Origin: Basidiobolus meristosporus CBS 931.73
Taxonomy: Eukaryota > Basidiobolomycota > Basidiobolomycetes > Basidiobolales > Basidiobolaceae
Direction of reading: 5' to 3'
Length of the DNA: 64,000 nucleotides
Assembly: GCA_002104905.1 (NCBI GenBank)
Contig: MCFE01000174.1
Coordinates: 1-64,000 of the forward strand
Shown: one piece after another, positions 35,889 through 47,138 of the stretch
Position numbering within the stretch: position 1 is the first letter of the stretch
How the letters are laid out: each line of letters starts with the position of its first letter
Program-made: the position numbers and the translations under genes
Notes under the pieces: generated by a model
The model's database searches: none
What the model saw: the letters and a program-made list of their open reading frames with translations, nothing else
What the model was told of the DNA's origin: nothing

Positions 35889-36184
35889 TGTTGTAAAGTT
35901 TTGGAGATATTGGAAGTGATTGGGAGGACAAGTAGATTATGTGGTTTTCACTTAATGATTTATTGAATGTAAAAGTAGTATTTATACTTTTACATGGTCT
36001 TGGCATAACAAGCACATGAATAGGATAAGGAAGGTCCCAAGAACTTGTGTGCAAAGTTTGGGGCTGTTTAGACAACTTTGAGAATTTTCATGTTCTGGGT
36101 ACTTGGTATGTTGGTGAAAATATTATCAGTAAATCCCAACAAAGAATTTGGTCAGTATTTTCTAGGATTTGAAGGTAATAATCT

Positions 36185-36918
36185 AGACTTGTTCCGTTGG
36201 ATAGTGCCACATTGAGCCATGAGTGCCAAATGATGCCATAGTGTGCCAGAGAGGTCAAGTGAGCCTATACTTGGCCACAGAGTGTGAAACATAGCTCTGC
36301 ATCTTCATGTAAAGCAGCCCCTGTGTTTCACCCATTGTGCAGGAGAAAATCCATTTTTTGACCTTTTTTTGTGGATTAATGTAGCTCAGGATGTGTAAGA
36401 GCACAGGAGAACTGAAGATCTGCATCTGGTACTCAATACCCATGGCACTCTGAATCTAGCTCCTGTAGCTTGTATCATGTCACAAAAATGAATGGCACTA
36501 TCTTGGTCCACTGGTACTATCTGGCACTAAAAGTGCTTTGTATAGATCTTACTTTAGGGCTAATATTTAAATTTAGTGCCAGATATTACCAGTGGACCAA
36601 GATAGTGCCATTCATTTTTGTGGTATGATACAAGCTACAGGAGCTAGATTCAGAGTGCCATGGGTATTGAGTACCAGATGCAGATCTTCAATCTGCTTGT
36701 ACTCTAATACATCCTGCACAACATTGATCCAAAAAAAAAGATCAAAAAATGGATTTTCTCCAACACAATGGGTGAAACACAGGGGCTGCTTTGCATGAAG
36801 ATGCAGAGCTATGTTTCACACTCTGTGGCCAGGTAGAGGCTCAATTGGCCTCTCTGGCACACTATGGCATCATTTGGCACTCATGGCTCAATGTGGCACT
36901 ATCCAATGGAACAAGTCT
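36185..36918. mobile_element. Foldback MITE family B, copy 1 (734-base palindrome)
   Basis: Two arms of about 350 bases, inverted copies of each other, with ends AGACTTGTTCCGTTGGATAG and CTATCCAATGGAACAAGTCT, flanked by TCT on both sides. The arms carry repeated AGTGCCA/TGGCACT motifs. It interrupts the second LTR of the copia derivative. No coding capacity. Confidence 0.85.
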
Positions 36919-37095
36919 TCTATGTTAACAAGTTAGGTGAATATTTAGGTGGAATTACAAATTTTTACAATAACTATATCCTACCACTGGTATTATGGCA
37001 GAAATTATTGTGCCAAATAGTGCCACAGAGTACCAAATCAATCTGGCACTATAAACAGGCTGGCACTATGTGGCTCTATCTAGTAGAACAAGTCT

Positions 37096-38803
37096 AATGT
37101 GCCGACTGAAGGAAATAATGAGGAATCCTCAGACTCTTAGTCAAGTAGGCATTTGAGAACATCTATGGGGCTGGAAGCTGACTGTTATGCTCAGGCTGAT
37201 CAGAATATAGCAAACACAGTAACTCCAGCTGAAGACCAACAAGTGGATGTCATTGTATCACTACCACCCATATTAGCTAGTATGTTGTCTGCTCATACCA
37301 AAGCTTTAATGTAGCAATAAGGTGCAGTGGCTGATAGGACAGATGCAACAGCCCAGAGTAACCAGGAAATAGTCCAGAAATAGGATGAGCAGATAACTGG
37401 TGCAGCGCAATCAATATCTCTGGTAGAGAAAGCCGTATCTTTTCTGAAAAGAAGAAACTCAAGTAGTGCAATGTCACCACCAAGAAGTGAGCCATTTCCC
37501 AACGTAACAGCAGATGAGCACCATACACTTTTTGATGCACAACAACAGTGCCCAAAGATAATGCCTACAGTAAAACCTGCATAGCATGCAAGGGAGACAC
37601 TGAGGTGTTTATACCAAAGCCTAAAAATCTAGAGTTATTGAAGATCCGTTATGCAGTTAAGTACAATAATGAAGAGTGGGCTAATATTCAGGAGGCTGTA
37701 AGAAGTCTAGCACTTAATCATCTTAAGACCAGCATACCATGGGACCACTAGGAACTCAAGGCCAAGCAGAATGTTCTTGACTTGTTCTATGCGCATTATC
37801 CTGGATTCAAACAGGCAAACAGCTTTTGGGCCAGTATTGGTATGCTAAGAGTGTGTTGTAAGAGTAGCAGAAACCATTAAGGCAGCAGAACAAGGGTCCT
37901 ATGGCTAAAAACCAGTGGCTTCCTCAAGAGCCTGCTACAAGCAGAGTTAAAAACTCCAAGCAAGTGTCAAAGAGGCATCAAATAGCTGGAAGAGTGCCAA
38001 TGAGGGACTAGCAGACAGAGATAGATCAACCAGCACAATATTCATCAAGGAGAAAGCATAGTACCACTCAGGAAGCACTCAATCAAAGGAGCAGTGAAGG
38101 ACTTGGCAGTGATAAAAACCAGTGGCTTTCTCATGAGCCTGTCACAACTACAGTTGAGAGTTCAAACAAGCGGTAAAGAAACTTCAAGTTGCCACAAGAG
38201 TGCCAGCAAGGGATAGGCAGACCAAACCAGATTCATGAGAGTAGAATGTTTCAAGCCAAAAATGTAGTTCATTACAGGAAGTACTCACACAGAGTAGCAG
38301 TGAAAGTTCTGGCATTGATAAAGAAAAAGGTAAACAGAAAAATGTCTACCCAGGCCTGAGACAGGGAAGTATACAAAAAAACTGCGGTTCTTGCCAATTA
38401 ATGCCATAAGCCTGGAACAGACTAAATCCCATCATAGCCAAGAAGAATTACCAACAAGAAAGAAGCTGTTTTCACAAAAGTTGGAAGTGCAGCCGGTTGA
38501 GCCACACTCCAGCAAGATAGCTGGGTTTGCAGAGAAAGGTAACTTGCCTACCACAGCCTCCACATCCTCCATTGTTGACAGAGTGGATATACCACTAACA
38601 GATAAGCCTCCAACATCAAGAACTTGCAAGACTTTTACAATGCCTTTGGTGGAATTATGGAACATTAATAGACACACCAAGAGGTTGCAGCACTTCTTCA
38701 AGAGCAGTACTCAAGAAAACTCACTTGAATATTGCAAGGATTTACTGCAAGGACTGGCAGATGAGGTGCTAAACCTTGCAGTTTCAGCTGAAGACCAGGA
38801 CAT
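37096..38803 (+). pseudogene. Accessory ORF of the CACTA-like element, copy 2
   Basis: A more complete but more broken version of the ORF at 30460. It adds an N-terminal region (37096-37540) absent from copy 1 that has heptad-like spacing and recurs at 45300-45743. KPKNLELLKIRYAVKYNNEE and WANIQEAVRSLALNHLKTSI follow at about 37620. The basic middle is broken by several stops, and 38391-38803 is open for about 138 codons with NINRHTKRLQHFFKSS. The solo LTR at 38804 cuts it within the C-terminal region, which resumes at 39605. Function unknown. Confidence 0.5.
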
Positions 38804-39604
38804 TGTGGTAGGGTAAACATACCTCCCACAGACAAGTTTACTCATATAGTCATTATGATATACTTATCCATATTTTATCTTATAAACATTATCCCATTCT
38901 TCTTTTGCCCATATTATCAGTATTATCCCCATATGATGTTTACCCTGATTAGTTATTAGCATTAGTTATCCCAGATGTTATTCAGCTTTGTGATCAGTAT
39001 ATGTATCTACATAAGGCAAGTACCTGCGTCAGTACCAATGACACATGACCTAAGTCTGTGTTACCATCCCTACCATTTCAATACCATATATGGTATTTTA
39101 TGTTACACAGGTTTCAGACTACTGATTCCTGATTGGTTGAATGTGCTGTGCCTTTTAGAACCTTCCAGGACATTGTTGGCATATTTTTGCTCATAGTGAT
39201 GTCATCAAGAATTCCACTGATACCTAGAATCTTCTAGAACCTTGTCATTAGTAATCACTTGGCAATCAGGAAAAGTATTTAAGGGAAAGCAATCCCTCAT
39301 CAATAAACATCCCTTCTATCAGTAACACTTCTACCTTATTGATTAGCAGTTGATCACTGCACCTGCCTTCAGCAGTACATCTCAGACCTGCCATCAAGGA
39401 GCTTTTCAGGGTAGTGCACAAGACACACAGAGGCCTTTGGAGACACTTGGAGCACCTAGGAAGCTAGAGAAGCAGGAGCTTTTACCATAGTGACATATTG
39501 ACAAATACACCAGCAGTTTAGACCCAGAGGTTATTGCACCCATCAGACACCTCACACACCTTGAGTTGTGTAGCTTCTCCCAGGAGTACCTCTACACCAC
39601 CACA
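38804..39604 (+). mobile_element. Solo LTR family II, copy 1
   Basis: 801 bases, TGTGGTAGGG...ACCACCACA, flanked by ACAT on both sides (38800-38803, 39605-39608). It carries a TATTTAAG at about 39277 and AATAAAC at about 39303, an LTR promoter and poly(A) layout on the plus strand. Inverted copy at 44169-44972. Confidence 0.75.
39226..39245. promoter_or_regulatory. Heat-shock-element-like site in LTR family II
   Basis: Contiguous 5-base units aGAAt, cTTCt, aGAAc, cTTgt: three perfect alternating units and one imperfect, about 30 bases before the TATTTAAG. Pattern match only. Confidence 0.45.
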
Positions 39605-39665
39605 ACATGTGGGAACCAGTGAGTGAACAGCGCATAAAGCCATTGGGTTCCTGCCAGAGTCATGG

Positions 39666-40575
39666 TGTTGTGCATCAACATTTAAACTTAGCCAATTTTA
39701 CTCTGTTTGAAAATCTAGTACCCTAACTGATTTCCCCTAACCCAAACATAACTAAACCCAGTTACAGTTTATTTTATCCCACCTCAGAATCTATTTTTAG
39801 CTATCACACCTGATCTATTTTCAAATGGTCATTACGTTATCAACCTATCTGCTAAGCCTTCCCAGGTGATTAGTCATCTGAGATCTATCCAACCACTGTG
39901 CAGTTGCCAAGACATCTGTTGATTGATGATGTAATTTGCATTTATCTTATGCACCTATGAACACCCAAATTGATTTCAATCAATCCAGTCCCTTGGCACT
40001 TACTAATTCAACTTGATCAGAAAAGTATAAATAAAGCTTACTGAACCTTTTGGTTTAGTGTGTGTCTCAACAAAATTAAGATTCTGTCTCAGCAAAAATA
40101 AGAATCCAACAATTCAGTTCTAGTTTCTATCCAAGCCTAGTATATCTAGCACTCCAAGGAACACCAAGCCTAGCCTGCCTAGCAAACAAATATCATTAGA
40201 CTTGTTCCATCATTCCAGCTGATCATAGTGCCCAATAGTGCCATAGCATGCCAGATGGTGCCTGATCATGCCACAGAGTGCCAGATGGTGCCATACAGTG
40301 CCAATATGGGATCAAAATTGACATGCATATGACCCTAAACTATCAAATTAATAACAAAATATACAGCACTTTCTGGCACTATGATCAATGGCACAATGGA
40401 ACAAGTCTATTGTCTTTATAGCCATCCCAGCTAGATCCAAGACCAATATTAGATCAGAATCTTTCTGCTAATATTTCCGCCACTCTCTGACAATTATAAG
40501 ATTCTGCACTTAATTGTCCCTTTGGTTCAGTTAAACCATTCAAGAGTTTTATCACACTTTCTCTTGGATACAACA
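39666..40575 (+). mobile_element. Solo LTR family III with nested MITE
   Basis: Starts TGTTGTGCATC and ends GGATACAACA, with CATGG duplicated at 39661-39665 and 40576-40580. A TATAAATAAAG sits at about 40026. The length without the MITE is about 696 bases. The target is the accessory ORF of the CACTA-like element. Confidence 0.75.
40198..40408. mobile_element. MITE family A, copy 3
   Basis: 211 bases with perfect inverted ends AGACTTGTTCCAT and ATGGAACAAGTCT and ATT duplicated on both sides. The best-preserved copy of the family. Confidence 0.85.
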
Positions 40576-41070
40576 CATGGAAACAGAGCATTACAGCAGA
40601 AATACATATTGAGTGGTGGATTTTAATGGAGTTACTTGTTGAGTGTTGGGTTGGGCTTAATGTTAGTGTAGGGTATAGGGACTTGTATAGGTCACTACAA
40701 TTGGCAATTGAGGTACAACTGAAGTTTCAATAGAAATAAAGCAATTTGTACACATAAAAAGTAAGAGAAATTGTTGAGTCAAGAACCAAGGGGTGTCAAA
40801 AAGAGGCAATAGCCAATCAATGTACACAAATGTAGGAGGTGATCAAGTGTCCAGGATCAGAAAATGAGCATATTGGCAGGGAACCAATCTAAAGCCACCA
40901 ATATATTTCAGAGACAAAATATTTTGACCAAGTTTTGTGAAATCTGGGGTGCAACTATTTTTCAACAGTCTCTGCATGGTTTCCTGATAGAATCAGTACC
41001 TCTTAGTCATGGAACTTTAAATTTGTCAAAGCCTTTTGATGAGATCATTACAATAGTGTTTTGTAGGGTG

Positions 41071-41629
41071 TATTGTAATGTATAAGAACTGGGTTGTATC
41101 TAGAACAAGCCCTGTATACTTTATCCTATGTGCAACTTGGTTATTACTTTAGGGAGAATGTTGCAGAGCAAATGCATTACTCCCAGCAGAAAGCTTTTGA
41201 ACAAACAGATTCCTCCTATCTTGAGAATCTTGTGTCTTTAAGCTCAATATCCCACAGATGGTTTATAGTTTGTTAACTTGCTGCATTTGCATACTGGCTT
41301 CAGTATACTCTCTCTGGAAAAGCATGCTTTTCTTAATGTAGGTGTTTGGAAAAAAATAATACAACTTGCTCCATAGTGATGTCAAGGGATGTGGTGCAAT
41401 CTGTAGTTACTAAGAACTATTGGGCACAATGCTATAGGTGCCAGCAAGCAGGGCTACTCTTGGACAATTTTGCACCATGTAGCACAATCTCATATACTAA
41501 AGGACAATGTGACACAATGCACTGTGGTAAAGGGAAGTATTCCATACTACAATATCTCAAAACCAATATTGCACTTATTTCCTTATATTGCCTTTTGTTA
41601 TTATAATACACAATGAAAGATCAAGAATT
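41071..41629. other. Repeat-derived sequence without recognisable gene
   Basis: 41345-41540 resembles the inverted right part of repeat D (TTTTGCACCATGT and related words). The rest shows nothing. Confidence 0.35.
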
Positions 41630-42420
41630 TTCAACTCTGAAGAACAAAAGCTCAAGACCCTGGCAGCCAATCCGCCCAAGAGTATTAAGTAATACAGAGC
41701 ACTTAATAGCTAATACATGTTCCATATTATAGCTCTTTTAAAGCAGTATTTAAGGAGTTGTGATCAGAAGTGTACAATGGCCATTTATACTAGGCCTTTA
41801 TTGCTAGGATGATTAGAGTGACTTTGCTTGTGTGTAACTTTTGAGCCTGCCAATCATATGAAGTAGTATCCTTCCAGGTGCTGTGCCTATACTCAATCTG
41901 CACTACTGCAAAGTTTTAGCTTTGTCTCACAGTCATTACTTGTGCAATTGCACAAAAACTTTGATCTTTCAGAATTTTCATATGCATAATCTCCCCAGCC
42001 AAAAAATAAAAGGCAAGCCTCTCTTTGCAGACTCTCCACACCACAATTACATGTTTAAAGGCTATAAGACTTCCCTTGCATTACTTGCATTGTTGAGTAT
42101 TCTGATATTACTTGGTTCTACATCAGTAAGGAAACTGCAAAGCTTATAAGAATCCAATCTAAGTTCCACAAGGAAACTACCACTTTTCTGTCAGAAAAGT
42201 TGCCTCTAAGAAACCCCTTTACTCTGAAGACACCCCTTCTAACACTGCATTAGTCTAAAGACCCCTTCACAGACCCCTTCAAGATGAACCTGTACACCAA
42301 AAAAGTCCCTTTAGACACCCCTTTAGTGCAAAGTCCACTCTAGATACCACTATAATAAGCCCCTCTACTATAAGGACACCAATTTGGATGCCCCTTTAGG
42401 TCTAAGGACCTCTTTGGAGA
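41630..42420 (+). repeat. Repeat E, copy 1, with degenerate minisatellite
   Basis: Matches, inverted, 61652-62660. Its right part (42165-42420) is a degenerate tandem array of units of roughly 17-20 bases built on AAGACACCCCTTTAG. No coding capacity recognised. Confidence 0.5.
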
Positions 42421-42674
42421 CTCAATGGACTTGCATTTAGTTAAGCAGTTAGGCAAGTTTTGGCAGCTTTGCTCTGAAATGTGCATGTTGACTTGGTGCC
42501 TGGTACTCTTATGATGGGTGTTGAGTTGTATTGGACTGATTTGCACCAGTGCACTGGCATTACAAGGGATGATAAGGGGTCCAGCAAGACATGCTGGTGC
42601 AATCTAGATGCAGTTGCCTGCAGTATGTATTCTTCTTCTTGAAGTTATCCTTCCAATCCTGAAAGGTGTGCAGT

Positions 42675-43805
42675 AACCCCTATGAAGAATAGTTTGGTCA
42701 CATGGGGGGATCCAATCCAGATCAGACATTGGGATCCTGCAATGAGTCAATCAATGCCAGCAGCTTGACAACTATTGACACTGCACACAAATCCAATGAA
42801 GGGATCATGATGATATTTTGCTGATTTCACCACCAAGTAAAGTAAAAACTTGTTGGTGTTCAAGCAGTCTTTTGATAAGATATGCATGGTATTTCAATGG
42901 TTTTAATGCACTCTACATTTATATCAGTAAACCTAACCAGCTGGTACATCCAATTGTCATTTGTGGCAGGAAGCTTGACAGTGCTCTGCTGGCCTCTATG
43001 CAAACTTTTGCTGACATTGATGAGGCAGTACAGTTGCCTGCAACTAGTAGTGTATAACTCTACTGTACCAATTTACCAAATTGTAACTTCTTTCCACCAC
43101 TCCTTGTGCCATTTATGTATTCCACTGTAGAATCATCCCACTTTATCTGCTTATTGACTACTACAATGTGTAGTCCAAATACAGTATGAGTCAAAAAACC
43201 ATGGCCTCCTCCATACTAACCTTTACATACATGCACACCTACTGCAGTTGACACACTTCTATCACCTGAGCTTCACAGCTTTTAGTGCGGCACTTGCAAA
43301 GTTGTCTTATACTTTGTATTGCTAGTGACATATACATCTTGCAAACATGAAGCTGGTTGCTTCCACTGTTGCCATGAATATCTCCTGAATTTCTGCAAAG
43401 AACTTCTTAGTATTTAACAAACAAATTCCTTCACCCTGCTGGATCCTATTCCCCCTTATAGATATGCTTTGGCTCTTGTTTGTGTGAGTTTGGTACTCAA
43501 TGGTGTAGAAGCTGGCTTGTGACAAAGAGAAACACAGAATACTTTATTAACTTTGTCCTAATGAGAATTAGTTGCTTGTTATAAACAAGCCAACTTTGTA
43601 TTGCTTAACTCATTACCCACTAATTGAGGCTGCTTAACTTCTCAATAGAATAAATTTTTTCTTTCATAGGTGTCACTATATGCACAACTTTCCTGAGCAT
43701 TTTCAACTCTTCCTGGCTGTCCTCCATGTGCCAATTCAACACATCCACGATGGACTTGAAGGTAGTATTCTTGATGAGATTGGCATATGGTAGTACCTGC
43801 AACTT
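42675..43805 (-). pseudogene. CACTA-like transposase, 3' part, copy 2
   Basis: Starts with the CCCTATGAAG end and matches 27652-28800. Recognisable minus-strand pieces include KLQVLPYANLIKNTTFKSIV and DVLNWHMEDSQEEL at about 43700-43800 and, nearer the end, WLNTKKFF-like text as in copy 1 (here LLNTKKFFAEIQEIF, about 43400). Cut at 43808 by a foldback MITE. Confidence 0.5.
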
Positions 43806-43808
43806 AAT

Positions 43809-44986
43809 AGTAAAACCTATATATAGCACATATAGTGCCAGATAGTACCAGTGGACAAAGATATTGCCATATATTTTTGTGACTTGATACAAGCTACAGG
43901 AGATAGATTCAGAGTGTCATGGGCATTCAGTACTAGATGTATGTCTTCATTCCTCTTGGGCTCTTGGGCATCCTACACAACATTGATCCATAAAAAATGG
44001 TCAAAAAATGAATTTTCTCCAGTACAATGGGTGAAACACACAGGCTGCTCTGCATGAAGATGCAGAGCTATATTTCACACTCTGCGGCCAAGTATAGGCT
44101 CACTTGACCTCCCTGGTACACTAGGGCATCATTTAGAACTCATGGCTCAAAGTGGCACTTTCCAATGGTGTGGTAGTGTAGAGGTACTCCTGGGAGAAGC
44201 TACACAACTCAAGGAGTGTGAGGGGTCTGATGGGTACAATAGCCTCTGTGCCTAAACTGCTGGTGTCTTTGTCAATATGTCACTATGGTAAAGGCTCCTG
44301 CTTCTCTAGCTTCCTAGATGCTCCAAGTGTCTTCAAAGGGCTCTATGTGTCTTGTGCACTACCCTGAAAAGTCCCTTGACAGCAAGTCTGCGGTGTAACT
44401 GTTAAAGGTAGGTGCAGTGATCAACTGCTAATCAATAAGGGAGAAGTGTCACTGATAGAAGTGATGATTTATTGATGAGGAGTTGCCTTCCGTTAACCAC
44501 ATTTCCTGATTGCCAAGTGATTACCAATGACCTGGTTCTAGAAGATTCCAGGCATCAGTGGAATTCTTGATGACATCACTATGAGCTAAAAGTATGCCAA
44601 AAATGTCCTGAAAGGTTCCAAAAGGAACAGCACATCCAACCAATCAGGGATCAGTAGTCTGAAACCTGTGCAACATATAGGTTCCATATATGGTATTTAA
44701 ATGGTAGGGATGGCAACACAGACTTAGGTCAAGTGCCACAGGTACTGACGCAGGTACTTGCCTAATGTAGATAAATATATAGATAACAAAGCTGAATAAT
44801 ACCTGGGATAACTAATGCTAATAACTAATCAGGGTAAACATCATATGAGGATAATACTAATACTATGGGCAAAAGAAGAATGGGATAATACTGATCAGAT
44901 AAAATATGGATAAGTACATCATAATTGCTATGTGAATATACTTGTCTGCGGGATGTATGTTTACCCTACACCAATGGAACAAGTCT
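43809..44986. mobile_element. Foldback MITE family B, copy 3, with nested LTR
   Basis: One arm and the right end (ATGGAACAAGTCT) are kept; the left arm is mostly deleted. AAT flanks both sides (43806-43808, 44987-44989). Interrupted by solo LTR family II at 44169-44972. Confidence 0.65.
44169..44972 (-). mobile_element. Solo LTR family II, copy 2
   Basis: 804 bases inverted relative to 38804-39604, flanked by a perfect 5-base duplication AATGG (44164-44168, 44973-44977). Contains gTTCt-aGAAg-aTTCc at 44535-44549, the counterpart of the heat-shock-like site of copy 1. Confidence 0.8.
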
Positions 44987-44989
44987 AAT

Positions 44990-45743
44990 AGTTGCATATT
45001 CTTTTTTGCTTCTGTTGAGGCATCAATCAATGTAGAAATCATCAAGGGGAAAAGAACTTGACACTCAGCAATCTAATGCTAGTATATCACTTTTTAGTCA
45101 ATGCTTGTGTGGACTTAAGACAGTCTTGTGTTGAAGACATCGCACATACATGAATGTAAAATTTGATAATGAACTGCCATAAAATGCATATTAAATAAAG
45201 TTGTGGCACCACCAACATATATATATGTAAGACCATTTCCCCCTGATCTAACTCACTTCCATAAAAATGATACTAAAAATATAGCAAAGTTGTCTGGTTG
45301 CTGGCCAAACCCAATTGTTGACAGCAGCAGAAGAATGGTTGAACAATAGCTTGCTTTGATATTCAGTGCAACAAGCAGGACTACATCTAAAAAAGCCATG
45401 TTGACACTATGTCCACTGCAGTTAATAATGTGGACTCCTCAGCCTCTCAGTTAAGTGGGAAAGTGAGATTCTCTACATAGCTGCATGCTGCCTATAATGC
45501 CAGGGCAGATGAGAATGGAGCAAATGCAGTACCTTTAGCTGAGGAGCAACCAGTGGCTATTATAACATCACCACCACCTGTATTAGCAAGTATGCAGTCA
45601 GCTCATATCAAAGCATTGATGAGGCAATTAGGTGCGGTGGCTGACAGGAGAGATGCAATGACCAAGACAAATCAGGAAAAAGTCCAGAGCCAGGATTAGC
45701 AGATAATAAGTGTGGAGCAAGCAGTATGCCATGCAGAGAATGC
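44990..45743 (+). pseudogene. CACTA-like element fragment, shared upstream region and accessory ORF start
   Basis: 45060-45290 matches the region around 30280-30470 between the two divergent genes. 45300-45743 matches the N-terminal accessory-ORF region at 37096-37540, with many stops. A Harbinger-like end cuts it at 45747. Confidence 0.45.
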
Positions 45744-46710
45744 AGTAGACCTGTTTTGCTGGAAGGTGCCACATAGTGCCAGCCTGCTTATAGTGCCAGA
45801 TCAATCTGGCACTATCTGGCACTATAATATCTACCATAATGCCAGTGGTAGGATATAGTTACTGGTAATTTTAATCAATCTTACTTATTTTGCACAGAGT
45901 ATGCTTTCCTTGCTTTATTTACTCTTTATAATGCTCCAGACACATTTGTCTCAGTGGATGTCTTCTTGTATTAATATACTGTGCATCAATAAGTATCTTG
46001 ACTATTTTACCTATTTTGCTGTTTTCTCCTATATATGACTTTCCTCTATCTTACCTGCTAATATGCTGAATCTCTTCAGATATCCAAATGTATGTTCTAC
46101 CCTCACTCTGACATGATTAAATATCTCATTGTAGAGCTTCTGCTTCCTGCTAAGCACACCTTTCCTTGGCTTCCTATAAGCTCTAATACATCCTAATATC
46201 TGGCAATCCTCTGCTGTATAAGCTAAGTCTGCCATACATTTCTCCCCTCTACTGAATTCTGGATAATTCTCTACCCAGTGGGCTTTGTCATGCTATCTTG
46301 CAGCAAATGGCCCACTAAACCAGGTGATATTACCCTCAATGCCAGACAGTGCTTGAAACTTCACACAGTGTGCCTTGTACTTTCCAGAATAAAAGTGCCT
46401 CTGCACTCTAGAAGGTCTGTTAATCCTGACTGGAATGGTGTCCAAAATACTCTATATGTGGAACCTGTTGCTGAACACTCTGGGATATGAAAGTCTATTG
46501 GAGCTTCTGAACCTAGTACTCTAAGCTTACTCTAAGTCATTCATACCCTCTGCAAGGTGGTTCTCCATTGCTGTCAGCTGGGAATGAAAGTTTCTAGGAC
46601 TTTTGTTGCCATGGATGGTGGGATGAAAGCCTGTAGGGAAATAGCTCTTGTAATAGCACAGAAGCTTAACAAGGGATCTCCTTGAGTAGATTGGGGTAGA
46701 TGGACCACAG

Positions 46711-47097
46711 TGTGAGTACTCAATGTAGTACCCACTCTTTGCCCAAGTGTTCTCCCAAGAGTTCCCTCCAGAGTCCTACCCAAAGTCCTCCAGTACCCTC
46801 CCTATGATTCCCCCACGCGTCCTCCCCTCCTATCCCTGCCCTTATCTAGTTAGAACACTTACCATAACAGGAAGGTGTTCACACCCCTATTTTATAACAC
46901 ATTGTCTATTGTCTAAGCCCCCCCAAGTGATATATATATCTACCCAATTGAACCAGGAAGAACAACGAGATTTGGACGAAATAAACAGAAGTCTTTATTA
47001 CCTTGCTACCTTCTATTGGAAGCTATTCTGAACCAAGTGGTACTGACTTGACCTACAAGCTCTCCCACTCACCAAGTACAGTCAGTAATAACCCACA
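46711..47097 (+). repeat. 5' LTR of the gypsy element
   Basis: 387 bases, TGTGAGTACTC to TAACCCACA, containing TATATATATC at about 46930. Confidence 0.9.
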
Positions 47098-47101
47098 TAT
47101 T

Positions 47102-47119
47102 TGGTGCCGTCTCTGCGGA
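47102..47119 (+). other. Primer-binding site of the gypsy element
   Basis: TGGTGCCGTCTCTGCGGA, four bases after the LTR. TGG at its start pairs with the CCA end of a tRNA; I cannot name the tRNA. Confidence 0.6.
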
Positions 47120-47138
47120 AATAAGCACAAGTGAGGTA

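Larger units (their letters stand above)
34603..36972 (-). mobile_element. Non-autonomous copia derivative with both LTRs
   Basis: LTRs 34603-34951 and 35889-36972 (the second interrupted by the foldback element 36185-36918). ACTAT is duplicated on both sides (34598-34602 and 36973-36977). The minus-strand element has a purine tract (AGCTGAGTGGGGGT) next to the LTR at 34951 and a primer-site-like GGATATGAGCCCC next to the other LTR. The LTRs differ at many positions, so it is old. Inserted into the Harbinger-like copy 1. Confidence 0.8.
33402..37095 (+). mobile_element. PIF/Harbinger-like transposon, copy 1 (interrupted)
   Basis: Contains a plus-strand DDE transposase gene and a right end reading TAGTAGAACAAGTCT at 37095, preceded by AGTGCCA-type repeats. 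It is interrupted by the copia derivative 34603-36972. Its right subterminal region matches, inverted, the end of copy 2 at 45747, which ties the AGAC(T/C)TGTT end to this transposase. The left end is missing. Confidence 0.65.
37096..41070 (+). mobile_element. CACTA-like element, copy 2 right part, with two nested solo LTRs
   Basis: Matches the accessory-ORF side of copy 1 through to a TAGGG end near 41070. It contains insertions 38804-39604 and 39666-40575, each with a target duplication. 40580-41070 matches 31750-32231. Confidence 0.6.
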
